Source: Cohnella terricola
GTDB taxonomy: Bacteria; Bacillota; Bacilli; Paenibacillales; Paenibacillaceae
Assembly: GCF_007786475.1 (NCBI RefSeq)
Contig: NZ_VNJJ01000020.1
Location: forward strand, 1-64,000
Direction: 5' to 3'
DNA: 64,000 bases
Of this stretch, positions 32,756 through 41,648 are shown one piece after another. The notes under the pieces are model-generated. The model saw nothing but the letters and a program-made list of their open reading frames with translations, was not told the origin of the DNA and ran no database searches. Every line of letters begins with the position of its first letter. Within the stretch, counting starts at the first letter, position 1. Made by a program: the position numbers and the translations under genes.

Positions 32756-33083
32756 CGTTCCCGGGCCGGATTAGCGATGAAAAACATCGTACTTACGCCA
32801 TGTGAGGCACGGGTTGGGAGCAAGTACGATGCAAAACATCGCTAGTAGCGGCGTGGCACCACTTTTTCTCGTTCCCGGGTCTTTTTAGCAATGAAAAACA
32901 TCGTACTTTCGCCTTGTGAGGCACGGGTTGGGAGCAAGTACGATGCAAAACATCGCTAGTAACGGCGTGGCACTATTTTTCTTCGTTCCCGGGTCTTATT
33001 AGCAATGAAAAACATCGTACTTTCGCCTTGTGAGGCACGGGTTAGGAGTAAATAGGATGATTTGCATCGCTAATTAGGAAATC
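32756..33083 (+). repeat. 114-bp direct repeat array, three copies, containing GATG-N5-CATC palindromes
   Basis: CGTTCCCGGG recurs at 32756, 32870 and 32984, giving an exact 114-bp period. Each unit holds a long inverted repeat with arms TAGCGATGAAAAACATCGTACTT and its near reverse complement ending CATCGCTA, separated by a GTGAGGCACGGGTTGGGAG segment. The third copy is decayed (CAATG for CGATG; AGGATGATTTGCATC). There is no coding potential. The stretch 32748-33130 contains nothing else I can name. Confidence 0.85.
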
Positions 33084-33136
33084 CGGGTTGTCACTCTGCT
33101 ATTCTTCTCTAAGCGTATAGGCATCCCGCCGAGAAA

Positions 33137-33145
33137 TGGTATAAT
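33137..33145 (+). promoter_or_regulatory. Extended -10 promoter for the 33178 gene
   Basis: TGGTATAAT: a TGN extension directly before a perfect TATAAT, 32 bases from the start codon. No good -35 is present, as is common with extended -10 promoters. Confidence 0.5.
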
Positions 33146-33177
33146 TTTGCTGAAGAAGACGTAACGGAGGCAATCTT

Positions 33178-33648
33178 ATGATGCAGTGGCCAGTCGCGTT
33201 TGACCGATTTCTGGAACGGCCGGTACCCATCTATATCCATATCGCGGCGGCAGGGGAGGGTCGCCCGCCTTTCGGCTGCAGGGGCTACACGGCAAGATTC
33301 GATGCCGAGGGCGGTCTGGTCCGGATTGGAATCCTGAAGAGCCAGTGGATCCGCCTTCAAGCATGCATGCGGCAGCATACCGCGCTTGCGGCGTTGTTAA
33401 CTTGCGGCATCGACAATGAGTCCTATCAAGTCAAAGGCGAGCTGGAGAGGCAGGAGGATTTGAACGCCCGGGACAGATCCTTCCTAGAGGCGCAAATCCG
33501 TTTGACGTCCCGTCATTTTCCCGATTATGCTCCGCTGATCTCCGTTAACCCGGCCGATTGCGTGAGTATCGGGATCCGGGCGCAGGCCGTCTACCAGCAA
33601 ACGCCAGGCCCTGACGCCGGTGTTTTGTTGTATGAAAGGGAGGGCTGA
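33178..33648 (+). CDS. Hypothetical protein, possibly related to flavin-binding split-barrel proteins
   Basis: 156 residues that I do not recognise with certainty. The body has beta-strand-like segments (VPIYIHIAAAGEG, GYTARFDAEGGLVRIGILKSQ) and a helical middle (RQHTALAALLT). The position directly before a pyridoxamine-phosphate-oxidase-like gene, with 6 bp between, and the pattern of strands suggest a related split-barrel fold, but no FMN motif can be claimed. GGAGG lies 9-13 bases before ATG 33178/33181. Confidence 0.6.
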   Translation: MMQWPVAFDRFLERPVPIYIHIAAAGEGRPPFGCRGYTARFDAEGGLVRIGILKSQWIRLQACMRQHTALAALLTCGIDNESYQVKGELERQEDLNARDRSFLEAQIRLTSRHFPDYAPLISVNPADCVSIGIRAQAVYQQTPGPDAGVLLYEREG

Positions 33649-33654
33649 CCGTCG

Positions 33655-34750
33655 ATGATGCTGTCCCAAATGATGTCCGCATTTCGCGGAGCGATTCCCT
33701 CGATCATCGTGACCAGCGGAGAAGACGGGCGGCCTAACGTCGCGAATCTATCGAAAATATGGTTAGTGGATGATGAGCACATAGCGATTGCCAATCAAAT
33801 GCTGAACAAGACGGAGCTTAATCTTGCCGTTCGTCCACTTGTCTTTATCAAGACCGCGACGCCGGGGGACTTGTTGCACTGGGAGCTTGAAGCCGAATAT
33901 ATACACGCGGAGTCGGGCGGCGCCTTATTCGAGTCGGTTCGGCAGCATATGGACGCGATCGCTTGGATGGCCGGATTGGCGAACCCGCTGCCGCTCCGTT
34001 CGATGCTGATTTTCCGCGTGCTTTCCGTTCGGAAATGCTCGGAAGAAGCGCAGCATCTCGCTCCGGTTCCGGAAACTTGTGGGGATCTGCTGAAGGTGCT
34101 CTCGGAGACGTTAGGCATGAACCGCGCCGCGTATTGGGCGCTGGACGAGGAGGATCAGTCGCCGCGATTGCTTGCTTCACGCGGCATACCCGGCGCGGAG
34201 AAGGAAGGCTCCGCGTTCGCGTCCATGAGGCGATTTGCAGAATGGGCAGGGTCGGGGGATATGCCGATTCGGATGCAAAATATTAGCTCACAGATGAGAT
34301 ATGCGAACTCAAGCCGATCGGACCGGGGAGAATGGGGTGGCGGAGATTTGCCGAATCATTTGCTGGCCTTTCCCGTCATGGCCTTCGGAGAACGGATCGG
34401 GGTCGTCTGCTGCGAAGAAACGGGCATAGCGGAAAAGTCTTTCGACGATCTGGACGATCGTTATCTGGCTAAGATAGGCGAACGTTTTCGACCGGATGCT
34501 GGAGATGGGAGCTTACCGGAACGACAATCCGTTCATGCGAAGAATCGTGGCAACGCTGTTTACTCCGGATACGGCTTATTCCGTCATCAACAACAAGTTG
34601 TGGGTCAAGACCAAAGATACGGTGCAAGTCCACGAATATACTGACCGGCAGGTTTGGATGAAGATGATGCGCCATACTTTCGGGATCGCTCCGGACGGGC
34701 TGGAGGAGGCGCTTCGCTTTCTCGACAAGCGGGATATTCGATTGTTCTGA
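33655..34750 (+). pseudogene. Pyridoxamine-5'-phosphate-oxidase-like protein with GAF-like middle, interrupted by a frameshift
   Basis: The N-terminal ~150 residues (IPSIIVTSGEDGRPNVANLSKIW, IANQMLNKTELNL) look like a PNPOx/flavin-reductase split barrel. The middle (~155-275) resembles a GAF sensor domain. At the CGTTTTCGACC run (34483-34493) the frame is lost: frame one ends at 34644 after basic junk, while dropping one base joins GERF to DRMLEMGAYRND and continues to 34750 as a coherent helical tail (VWMKMMRHTFGIAPDGLEEALRFL). The repaired product would be about 364 residues. A real mutation or a homopolymer error are equally possible. Confidence 0.65.
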
Positions 34751-34793
34751 ACGTTTCCGCTTCATTGGATGATTCCTCCAGCAGAGGGCGAAC

Positions 34794-34823
34794 GCATAAG
34801 AAAATGGGAGAGGTTGAATACTA
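34794..34823 (+). promoter_or_regulatory. Candidate sigma-G promoter of spoVT
   Basis: GCATA at 34794-34798, 18 bases, AATACTA at 34817-34823 (one mismatch to CATNNTA). B. subtilis spoVT is sigma-G dependent. The leader would be about 115 bases, longer than usual, so this is tentative. Confidence 0.4.
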
Positions 34824-34943
34824 CCCTTACGATTCCATGACACCTTTTTCCGATTGTTCAAACGTTCGTCATACAGGCCGGCATGTCATTCGCGCCGGCG
34901 GCAGCAGAGCGAATACACCAATGAAAGTGGGGCAACAAAGGTT

Positions 34944-35486
34944 ATGAAAGCAACCGGAATTGTACGCCGCATTGACGACCTCGGAAGAGTCGTCATTCCG
35001 AAAGAAATCCGTCGAACCCTCCGCATTCGGGAAGGAGATCCGCTCGAGATCTTCGTGGACCGCGATGGTGAAGTTATTCTCAAAAAATATTCCCCGATCG
35101 GCGAATTGGGCGATTTCGCCAAGGAATACGCGGAGTCGTTGTCCGAAAGCACGGGACATATCGCGATGATCTCCGATCGCGATACGTTTATCGCGGTGGC
35201 CGGGGCTTCCAAGAAAGAATACCTCGACAAGGCGATTGGGAACGTGCTTGAGAGCTGCATGGAAAACCGCAAGATCATGTTGGAACCCGCGTCCGGCAAT
35301 TATGAGGTATTGCGGGATGTGCACGAATCGATCAGCTCGTTCGTGGCCGCGCCGATCGTGGCGGGCGGAGATCCGATCGGAACGGTCGTTCTTCTCAGCC
35401 GCGACGCGGGGGTAAGCATGGGCGAGATGGAAAGCAAGATGGTAGAAACTGCGGCGGGGTTCCTGGCTAAGCAAATGGAGCAATAG
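34944..35486 (+). CDS. spoVT: Stage V sporulation regulator SpoVT
   Basis: 180 residues (178 in B. subtilis). The N-terminal AbrB-type DNA-binding hairpin MKATGIVRRIDDLGRVVIPKEIRRTLRIREGDPLEIF (residues 1-37) is followed by a GAF-like ligand domain (~55-180). SpoVT tunes sigma-G-dependent genes in the forespore. ATG 34944 is chosen by family alignment; the frame to 34854 is unsupported. It has its own terminator. Confidence 0.95.
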   Translation: MKATGIVRRIDDLGRVVIPKEIRRTLRIREGDPLEIFVDRDGEVILKKYSPIGELGDFAKEYAESLSESTGHIAMISDRDTFIAVAGASKKEYLDKAIGNVLESCMENRKIMLEPASGNYEVLRDVHESISSFVAAPIVAGGDPIGTVVLLSRDAGVSMGEMESKMVETAAGFLAKQMEQ

Positions 35487-35518
35487 CGGCAGGATCGGCG
35501 CGAACGAAGAGAACGAAA

Positions 35519-35562
35519 AAGTTTCCCGGGCAGCTCGGTCTGTTCTCTGGGAAGCTTTTTTG
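35519..35562 (+). terminator. Terminator after spoVT
   Basis: AAGTTTCCC, loop, GGGAAGCTTTTTTG, 33 bases after the spoVT stop. Confidence 0.8.
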
Positions 35563-35654
35563 CTGTACGGCTTTCGATTATAATGCATATTACGGGATAC
35601 GAACGGAGAGATCGGAAGCCGCTATCGGCGCAAGGGAATGGGGAATAAACGGGG

Positions 35655-37364
35655 ATGCGGATGGAATACGAGGCCCGGCATGCCGGGAAAAAGACGCTGT
35701 GGCAAGGAGCGGCGCTGCTCGGAGGGGCGGCGCTGCTCTCCAAGCTGATCGGCACGCTGCAGAAAATTCCGCTGCAGAACTTAGCCGGAGACGAAGTATT
35801 CGGCCTGTACAGCGCGGTATACGCTTTGGCGATTATGTGGATGACGCTGGCCTCGGCGGGCATTCCCGTAGCCGTAAGCGCGCTTGTTGCCGAGCGCACG
35901 GCGCAGGGCGACGAACAGGGCGCGCGGAGAATCCGCAGATGGGCGCTCGGTCTGCTGACGATTAGCGGATTGATCATGTTCAGCATCTTATGGATAGGAG
36001 CAGACCGTTTCGCCATGTGGATGGGAGCGGATTCCGCAGCGGATGCCATCCGCATGTCCTCGCTGGCTTTGCTATTCGCTCCGGCGACTGCGGTCTTGCG
36101 CGGAGATCGCCAAGGCCGAATGCAGATGCTTAGACCTGCGATATCGCAACTCGCCGAGCAGATCGCGCGCGTCGCCTTTATGCTGGCGGCACTGGCGATG
36201 GCTCTGAACGCCGCGTGGTCGCCTTCGGCGACGGCCGCTGCCGTTCACGGAGGACTGTCGGCAGGGGCGATCGCTGGACTCCTCGCGATGATGGTCTATG
36301 CGGGAGGCCGCCGGAACGGACCGATCGTCATTAGCTCGATCGGCGCGAAAAAACGATTCGGCCCAGACGGCGACACGCCTGCGCCCGTTCGTCCAGCGAG
36401 CCTGCCCGAGTCGCGCCGGGCACTGCTGAAACGGATTATCGGCGTAGCGATTCCGGTCGCTATCGCGTCGGTCGTCGCTCCGTTAATCGGATTAATCGAT
36501 GCTTTTTCCATTCCTCGGCTGCTGCAACGGGGGAGCGAGGAAGCTGCTTGGGCGCTGGCTCAGTTCGGCGTCTACAACCGCGGGGTCGCTCTGCTGCAAC
36601 TTGTCATAATGGGCGCCGCTGGGGCCGCGTCCGCGCTCGTGCCAGCATTTACGGCCGCCCGGGCACGCGGCGATGGAGAGGCGTTCACTTCGCGCGCCCG
36701 GTTCGCGATGCGACTGGCTTGGTGGGCGGGCTGCGCCGCCGCCATCGGCTTGGTGTTGCTCGCGTCGCCGATCAATAAAGCATTGTTCGGCGACGGCAGC
36801 GGTACGGGCGCAATGGCGCTTGTCGGCCTAGCCGCCGCGGGCGGCACGCTTCAGGCGGTAAGCGCCGCGCTGTTGCAAGGATTGGGCGAGCTGCGAGCGC
36901 CCGCCGTCAACTTGGCCGCGGCCGCTCTGCTGAAGCTGTCGCTGAACGTCGCCCTCGTGCCCGCCTACGGTATCGCGGGCGCAGCCGCCGCCATCGCTAT
37001 CGCCTACGCGATGGCGGCCGTGCTCAACGCGCTGAGCTTACGCCAGCGCGTCCAACTGCCCGCCCCGCGCGCGAGCCTCGCGTGGCGCTCCGGCGCTGCG
37101 CTGGCCGCGATGGCGGCCGCGGTCGCGCTTGCCGCGCTAGGGCTCGGCGCGTTGACCGCAGCCTTGCCCGAGCGCGTATCGGCCCTCCTCGTCGCCCTGC
37201 CGGGTGTCGCGGTTGGGGCCGCCGTCTTCGCCGCGGCGCTCGTCGCCTCGGGCGCCATCGCTCCGCGCGACTGGCGCGAGCTGCCGGGTATCTCCGGCTC
37301 TCGCGCCGATGGCATACTGCTTCGCATTCGATCCCTGACTCATCGGGATAACCAGGAAGGATGA
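35655..37364 (+). CDS. yabM: SpoVB/YabM-type polysaccharide-lipid flippase (MOP superfamily)
   Basis: 569 residues with about 14 hydrophobic segments. The start GAALLGGAALLSKLIGTLQKIPLQNLAGDEVFGLYSAVYAL is typical of the SpoVB/MurJ-like MVF branch. Members move lipid-linked oligosaccharide precursors across the membrane; YabM lies at this place in B. subtilis. The second half is strikingly Ala-rich and GC-rich compared with its neighbours. ATG 35661, with GGGG at better spacing, is an alternative start. mazG starts 6 bp after the stop. Confidence 0.88.
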   Translation: MRMEYEARHAGKKTLWQGAALLGGAALLSKLIGTLQKIPLQNLAGDEVFGLYSAVYALAIMWMTLASAGIPVAVSALVAERTAQGDEQGARRIRRWALGLLTISGLIMFSILWIGADRFAMWMGADSAADAIRMSSLALLFAPATAVLRGDRQGRMQMLRPAISQLAEQIARVAFMLAALAMALNAAWSPSATAAAVHGGLSAGAIAGLLAMMVYAGGRRNGPIVISSIGAKKRFGPDGDTPAPVRPASLPESRRALLKRIIGVAIPVAIASVVAPLIGLIDAFSIPRLLQRGSEEAAWALAQFGVYNRGVALLQLVIMGAAGAASALVPAFTAARARGDGEAFTSRARFAMRLAWWAGCAAAIGLVLLASPINKALFGDGSGTGAMALVGLAAAGGTLQAVSAALLQGLGELRAPAVNLAAAALLKLSLNVALVPAYGIAGAAAAIAIAYAMAAVLNALSLRQRVQLPAPRASLAWRSGAALAAMAAAVALAALGLGALTAALPERVSALLVALPGVAVGAAVFAAALVASGAIAPRDWRELPGISGSRADGILLRIRSLTHRDNQEG

Positions 37365-37370
37365 TCATAG

Positions 37371-38852
37371 ATGAAACCCTCGATCACTATCGTTGGGCTC
37401 GGCTCCGGAGGAGAGGACCAGCTCACGCTCGGCACGCTTAAAGTATTGGAGCAAACCTCCCGCCGTTTCTTACGTACGGCCGATCACCCGGCCGTCGCGG
37501 ACTTGAAGCTTCGGGGCATCGCGTTCGAAGCGTACGACCGATTGTACGAGCAGCTGGATTCCTTTGAGGAAGTATATGAAACGATCGCAAGCGAACTGCT
37601 TGCCGAAGCGGCGGACCGCCCCGAAGAGACGATCGTATACGCCGTTCCCGGGCATCCGATGGTCGCGGAGCGGACGGTGCAGCTTCTCAGAGAGCGGGCT
37701 CCGGCAGCCGGCATCGAGCTGAAACTGCTCGGCGGCGAGAGCTTTCTTGACCAGGCGTTCACCAGATTGGGCTTCGATCCGATCGAAGGCTTCCAGTTGC
37801 TCGATGCCGGAGATCTAACCAGGGAGCAAATAAGGCCCCGCCTGCACACCGTCATCGGTCAGGTCTACGACGTTTACACCGCCTCCGAAGTCAAACTGAC
37901 GCTGATGAACGTCTATCCGGACGACTATCCTATCATCGTCGGACAAGCGCTTGGGGTGGAAGGGCAGGAGAATATCCGGCGCGTCCCTCTGTACGAGCTT
38001 GACCGATTGGAGAGCTACGGCAACCTGATGTTGATCTACATAGCGGCGAGCGAGGACGATGGCCTTCGCAGGCGTTCATTCGAGCGGCTTCACGAGATCG
38101 TCGGCATACTGCGCAGTCCGGAAGGCTGCCCTTGGGATCGCGAGCAGACTCACCTATCGATCCGGCGCAATTTTATCGAGGAAACGTTCGAGGCGATCGA
38201 AGCAATCGATCTGGACGATCCGGACGGTATGAAGGAGGAATTCGGCGACGTCATCCTGCAAGTGCTGCTGCATAGCCAGATGGAGGAGGAGACCGGTTCC
38301 TTCGACGTTTACGACGTGCTGGCCGAACTGAACGACAAGCTGATTTTCCGCCATCCGCATGTGTTCGGCGGCGAGAACGCGCAAGATGCCGAAGAGGCGT
38401 TGAAAAACTGGGAGCAGATGAAAGCCGAGGAGAAGAAGCGCAAAGGCGCGCCTGAACGGCAATCGCTTCTCGACGGCATTCCGAAGGACTTGCCCGCTCT
38501 GCCCCGCGCCCACAAGGTGCAGAAAAAGGCGGCATCCGTCGGCTTCGATTGGCCGGATCTGGACGGCGTATTCGACAAAATCGAAGAAGAGCTGGAAGAG
38601 CTGAAACGCGCGGTACGCGAAGAGTCCCTAGAGCGCCAGAAAGATGAGCTCGGAGATTTGCTGTTCGCGGTCGTCAACGCATCGAGGTTCATTAAGGCCG
38701 ATCCGGAAGAAGCTCTTGCGGGCACGAACCGGAAGTTCGCGGAGCGCTTCAAATACATCGAGAAGCAATTGCGTATAAGCGGACGCACTTTCGGAGAAAC
38801 TAGCTTGATAGAGATGGAAGAGTGGTGGCAAGAGGCGAAAGAGCGCCTTTAG
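37371..38852 (+). CDS. yabN: YabN: tetrapyrrole-methylase domain fused to MazG pyrophosphohydrolase
   Basis: 493 residues. The N-terminal half (~1-225) is a SAM-dependent tetrapyrrole-methylase-like domain (ITIVGLGSGGEDQLTLGTL; VPGHPMVAERTV). The C-terminal half has two MazG modules, the first with the EExxE-type metal site in RRNFIEETFEAIEAIDLDD and EEFGDVILQVLLHSQM, the second with EELEELKRAV and DELGDLLFAVVNASRF. MazG hydrolyses NTPs to NMPs. The same fusion and position occur in B. subtilis. Confidence 0.93.
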   Translation: MKPSITIVGLGSGGEDQLTLGTLKVLEQTSRRFLRTADHPAVADLKLRGIAFEAYDRLYEQLDSFEEVYETIASELLAEAADRPEETIVYAVPGHPMVAERTVQLLRERAPAAGIELKLLGGESFLDQAFTRLGFDPIEGFQLLDAGDLTREQIRPRLHTVIGQVYDVYTASEVKLTLMNVYPDDYPIIVGQALGVEGQENIRRVPLYELDRLESYGNLMLIYIAASEDDGLRRRSFERLHEIVGILRSPEGCPWDREQTHLSIRRNFIEETFEAIEAIDLDDPDGMKEEFGDVILQVLLHSQMEEETGSFDVYDVLAELNDKLIFRHPHVFGGENAQDAEEALKNWEQMKAEEKKRKGAPERQSLLDGIPKDLPALPRAHKVQKKAASVGFDWPDLDGVFDKIEEELEELKRAVREESLERQKDELGDLLFAVVNASRFIKADPEEALAGTNRKFAERFKYIEKQLRISGRTFGETSLIEMEEWWQEAKERL

Positions 38853-39047
38853 AACCTAAAAATAATCTAAAATTCGCCGATTTCCCCATACTTTCTACCT
38901 ATTTCGAGAAATTTTTTTACTAACTGGCAGGATTTTTTTAACAAGGGACAGAATAGTATCCTTCATGCATCAAAAAATCAACGATTCCGACGGCCTATAA
39001 GGCGTGGCGGAACGCAAAGTAACGATCAATAGGAGGAATTCCCTATC

Positions 39048-39320
39048 ATGAACAAAACAGATCTGATCAACAACATCGCAGACAAAAGCGGCTTAACGAA
39101 GAAAGACGTAGAATCCGTATTGAATGGCTTCCTGGGCGAAGTCACGGACGCTCTGTCCAAAGGCGACAAAGTTCAACTGATCGGCTTCGGCACGTTCGAA
39201 ACTCGCAGCCGTTCCGGCCGCGTAGGCCGCAACCCGCAAACGGGCAAATCCATCACGATTCCAGCTTCCAAAGTTCCTGCTTTCAAAGCGGGCAACAAAC
39301 TGAAAGACGCCGTAAAGTAA
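39048..39320 (+). CDS. hup: Histone-like DNA-binding protein HU
   Basis: 90 residues. MNKTDLINNIADKSGLTKKDVESVLNGF, GFGTFETRSRSGRVGRNPQTGK and FKAGNKLKDAVK identify HU. It is a dimeric, abundant nucleoid protein that bends DNA. AGGAGG precedes the ATG. The 195 bp upstream is AT-rich, but no clear promoter hexamers could be placed. rqcP follows after 3 bp. Confidence 0.97.
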   Translation: MNKTDLINNIADKSGLTKKDVESVLNGFLGEVTDALSKGDKVQLIGFGTFETRSRSGRVGRNPQTGKSITIPASKVPAFKAGNKLKDAVK

Positions 39321-39323
39321 TAA

Positions 39324-39605
39324 ATGCGTCTTGATAAATTCCTAAAGGTGTCGCGGCTAATCAAGCGGCGCACCGTTGCGAAGGACGTGTCCGATCAAGG
39401 GCGCGTCCTTCTAAACGGTAGAGAGGCAAAACCGAGCGCGACCGTCAAGATCGGGGATGTGCTGGACATCCAATACGGACAGCGCACGTTGACCGTGCAG
39501 ATCGAACGGTTGACGGAGTCTAGCCGCAAGGAAGACGTCACGGGGCTCTACACCGTGCTGAAGGAAGAAGCTCGCAAGCGCGAGGAAGATCCTTTTGGAC
39601 TGTGA
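39324..39605 (+). CDS. rqcP: RqcP (YabO), S4-domain ribosome quality-control factor
   Basis: 93 residues. The S4 RNA-binding domain MRLDKFLKVSRLIKRRTVAKDVSDQGRVLLNG spans the first half. RqcP works with RqcH on obstructed 50S subunits to add alanine tails to stalled chains. It has the Hsp15-like size and the conserved place between hup and yabP. Confidence 0.93.
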   Translation: MRLDKFLKVSRLIKRRTVAKDVSDQGRVLLNGREAKPSATVKIGDVLDIQYGQRTLTVQIERLTESSRKEDVTGLYTVLKEEARKREEDPFGL

Positions 39606-39666
39606 GCAGTCTATCTCTTCGACGTCTATGGTCCAACCTACATCATTCTAGTCTCACTTCACATAA

Positions 39667-39720
39667 AGAAAGCGCATGCCGCTCCTGTTCACATTGGAGC
39701 GGCATGCGCTTTTCTTTCTT
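39667..39720. terminator. Strong symmetric terminator after rqcP
   Basis: AAAGCGCATGCCGCTCC, loop of 10 bases, GGAGCGGCATGCGCTTTTCTTTCTT. A 17-bp stem with a T-run on the plus strand and an A-rich 5' flank, so it may work in both directions. It isolates the inserted genes that follow. Confidence 0.92.
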
Positions 39721-39842
39721 GTTTGCGGGCTTTAAGTAATGTCGAAAGTATCAATATTTGAGAGAAATTAGTAGAGGGAGGAAGGAAAATAGTGTAAACT
39801 GACGGAGTAGTTCTACCTAGCCGAGCACGGGAGGCCCATACG

Positions 39843-41543
39843 TTGAACGTTTTTCTCGAACGGATTTGGAAGTACAAATTTCACTATTTGCTGGCGTTCT
39901 TGCCTCTGCTGGTTATTTTATTATTGAAATTCATTCCGTTTTTTATCGGCATTTACATGGCTTTCGTTGATTATAAGACGTTTTACGGGTGGTTCGGGAG
40001 CGAATGGATGGGCTGGGCGAATTTTAAAGCCTTGTTCGATATGCGGGAATTCGGGAACATCCTGACGAATACGCTCGCAATTAAGCTATCCTATCTGGGA
40101 GTCGTCGGAGCTCTATCGCTTCTTCTGGCGGTCGCTCTTAGCGGAATACGTTCGGACAGGCTGCGAAATGCGTTCGTTGTTTTATTCCTCATTCCCTATT
40201 TCATTCCTTCCGCCGTATTCGCAGATACCGCGGCATACCTGCTATTGCCGTCGCAATCGATTTTATCGGGGGGAGGCTTTTTCCCTTTATCCGATCCCGC
40301 CTACTTCAGGGCGGTCGTCTATTTGCTGGAAACTTTGAAAACCTGCGGCATTCCCGTCTTTCTCGCGTTAACCGCGATACGGGCTTACCGCTCAAGGTCG
40401 CTTGCGTCCGGATTTCGGCAGACTTCTTCATTCTACCCCGCTTTCCGGGTGCTCGTCGCTTTTTTGCTCATCCAACTGTCCACGATTTTGTCCACCGATT
40501 TCGAGCTGCTTAACCGGCTGAACAATCCGATCGTTTACTCGGTCGGCGATACGGTGGATACGTTTGGCTTCCGAATCGGCTTTATGAACGCCAATTTCAG
40601 CATGGGCTCGGCTTTGTGGGTTTTTCAGTTCGCGGTTCAGCTTGCTTTTACCCTAATCGTCTATTTTCTCATTCGTACGTGGTTTGTTCGGGATCTGTTC
40701 GCCGAAGGGACAGTACAAGCTCCGATAAAATTATCGAAGACCAACGAGAGTGCCGGCATCGAATCCGGTTTGTCATCGGGGAAGAACGCACTCGGAATTC
40801 TCGCGGCATCACTCTATTCGGCGATTGTGCTTTTCTTTCTTTATTTCTTGTTCGTCCATCCTTTCCTTCATGGCGATAGCGGCGGTCCGGGATTGTCCGA
40901 TGTGTTCTCGGCTGCGAATTTCGTCGGTTTCCTTCTCCTTTACGGAATAACAACCTTGATCGGCTTGATGATAATCATTATGCTTGCTTATCCTTTGACC
41001 GTTTCCAAGCTGCCCGGACGCGGCTTGTACAAGCTCCTGCTGTTGTTGGCATTGACGATCGGAACGGGCGGGACATTGCACGAATTTATGGTTTATCGGG
41101 AGATGGGAATGATCAATACGGTCTTGCCGTTGCTATTTAACGGAATTATCGCAATCACGGGCGTATTCGTGCTTAAAGGGACGTTCAACGCAAGCTACGC
41201 GTCGTTGAAGCTCCAGGCCGAACAGGAGGGCCGCGGGGAAATGCGCGCCTTTTTCCTGCTATTCATTCCCAAGGTATGGAAACCGCTATTGGGGCTTGGC
41301 GTGCTGAATTTCGTCTGCCTATGGAACTCGTATATCCATTCAATAATTTATCTTAGTAGAATCCAATATTATCCTCCGATTGCTAAATTCGCTGTATTAG
41401 GAAACAATGTGGATATCCATCAATATCCCGAAACCCTGCTGCAGGCCGGAGCGATCGTCAGTCTCCCGCCGGTTCTCCTATTATTGCTATTGAGCAGGTT
41501 TTTGACCTCGGAAGTGTTCTTGGGCGCGTCCCGCAGGCTATAA
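39843..41543 (+). CDS. Single-chain ABC transporter permease with two fused permease domains (sugar CUT1-like)
   Basis: 566 residues with about 12 hydrophobic segments in two halves. Residues ~10-270 resemble a LplB-type permease (FLPLLVILLLKFIPFFIGIYMAFVDYKTF); residues ~300-566 resemble the partner LplC type, with an EAA-like loop (LQAEQEGRGEMRAFFLLFIPKVWKPL) and LNFVCLWNSYIHSIIYLS. Normally these are two proteins. No ATPase or solute-binding protein lies nearby. TTG start at 39843 with GGGAGG 9 bases upstream. It separates rqcP from yabP, adjacent in Bacillus, so it looks inserted. Confidence 0.78.
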   Translation: MNVFLERIWKYKFHYLLAFLPLLVILLLKFIPFFIGIYMAFVDYKTFYGWFGSEWMGWANFKALFDMREFGNILTNTLAIKLSYLGVVGALSLLLAVALSGIRSDRLRNAFVVLFLIPYFIPSAVFADTAAYLLLPSQSILSGGGFFPLSDPAYFRAVVYLLETLKTCGIPVFLALTAIRAYRSRSLASGFRQTSSFYPAFRVLVAFLLIQLSTILSTDFELLNRLNNPIVYSVGDTVDTFGFRIGFMNANFSMGSALWVFQFAVQLAFTLIVYFLIRTWFVRDLFAEGTVQAPIKLSKTNESAGIESGLSSGKNALGILAASLYSAIVLFFLYFLFVHPFLHGDSGGPGLSDVFSAANFVGFLLLYGITTLIGLMIIIMLAYPLTVSKLPGRGLYKLLLLLALTIGTGGTLHEFMVYREMGMINTVLPLLFNGIIAITGVFVLKGTFNASYASLKLQAEQEGRGEMRAFFLLFIPKVWKPLLGLGVLNFVCLWNSYIHSIIYLSRIQYYPPIAKFAVLGNNVDIHQYPETLLQAGAIVSLPPVLLLLLLSRFLTSEVFLGASRRL

Positions 41544-41648
41544 TGCGAAGATTCTTCCCCTGTGGAATAAAGCTAAATGTTGTATGATAGACGGAGGTTC
41601 CGCGTTTGTGGGCGGGCCTCTATTTTTTATCCGAAGGAGCAAGGTGCG

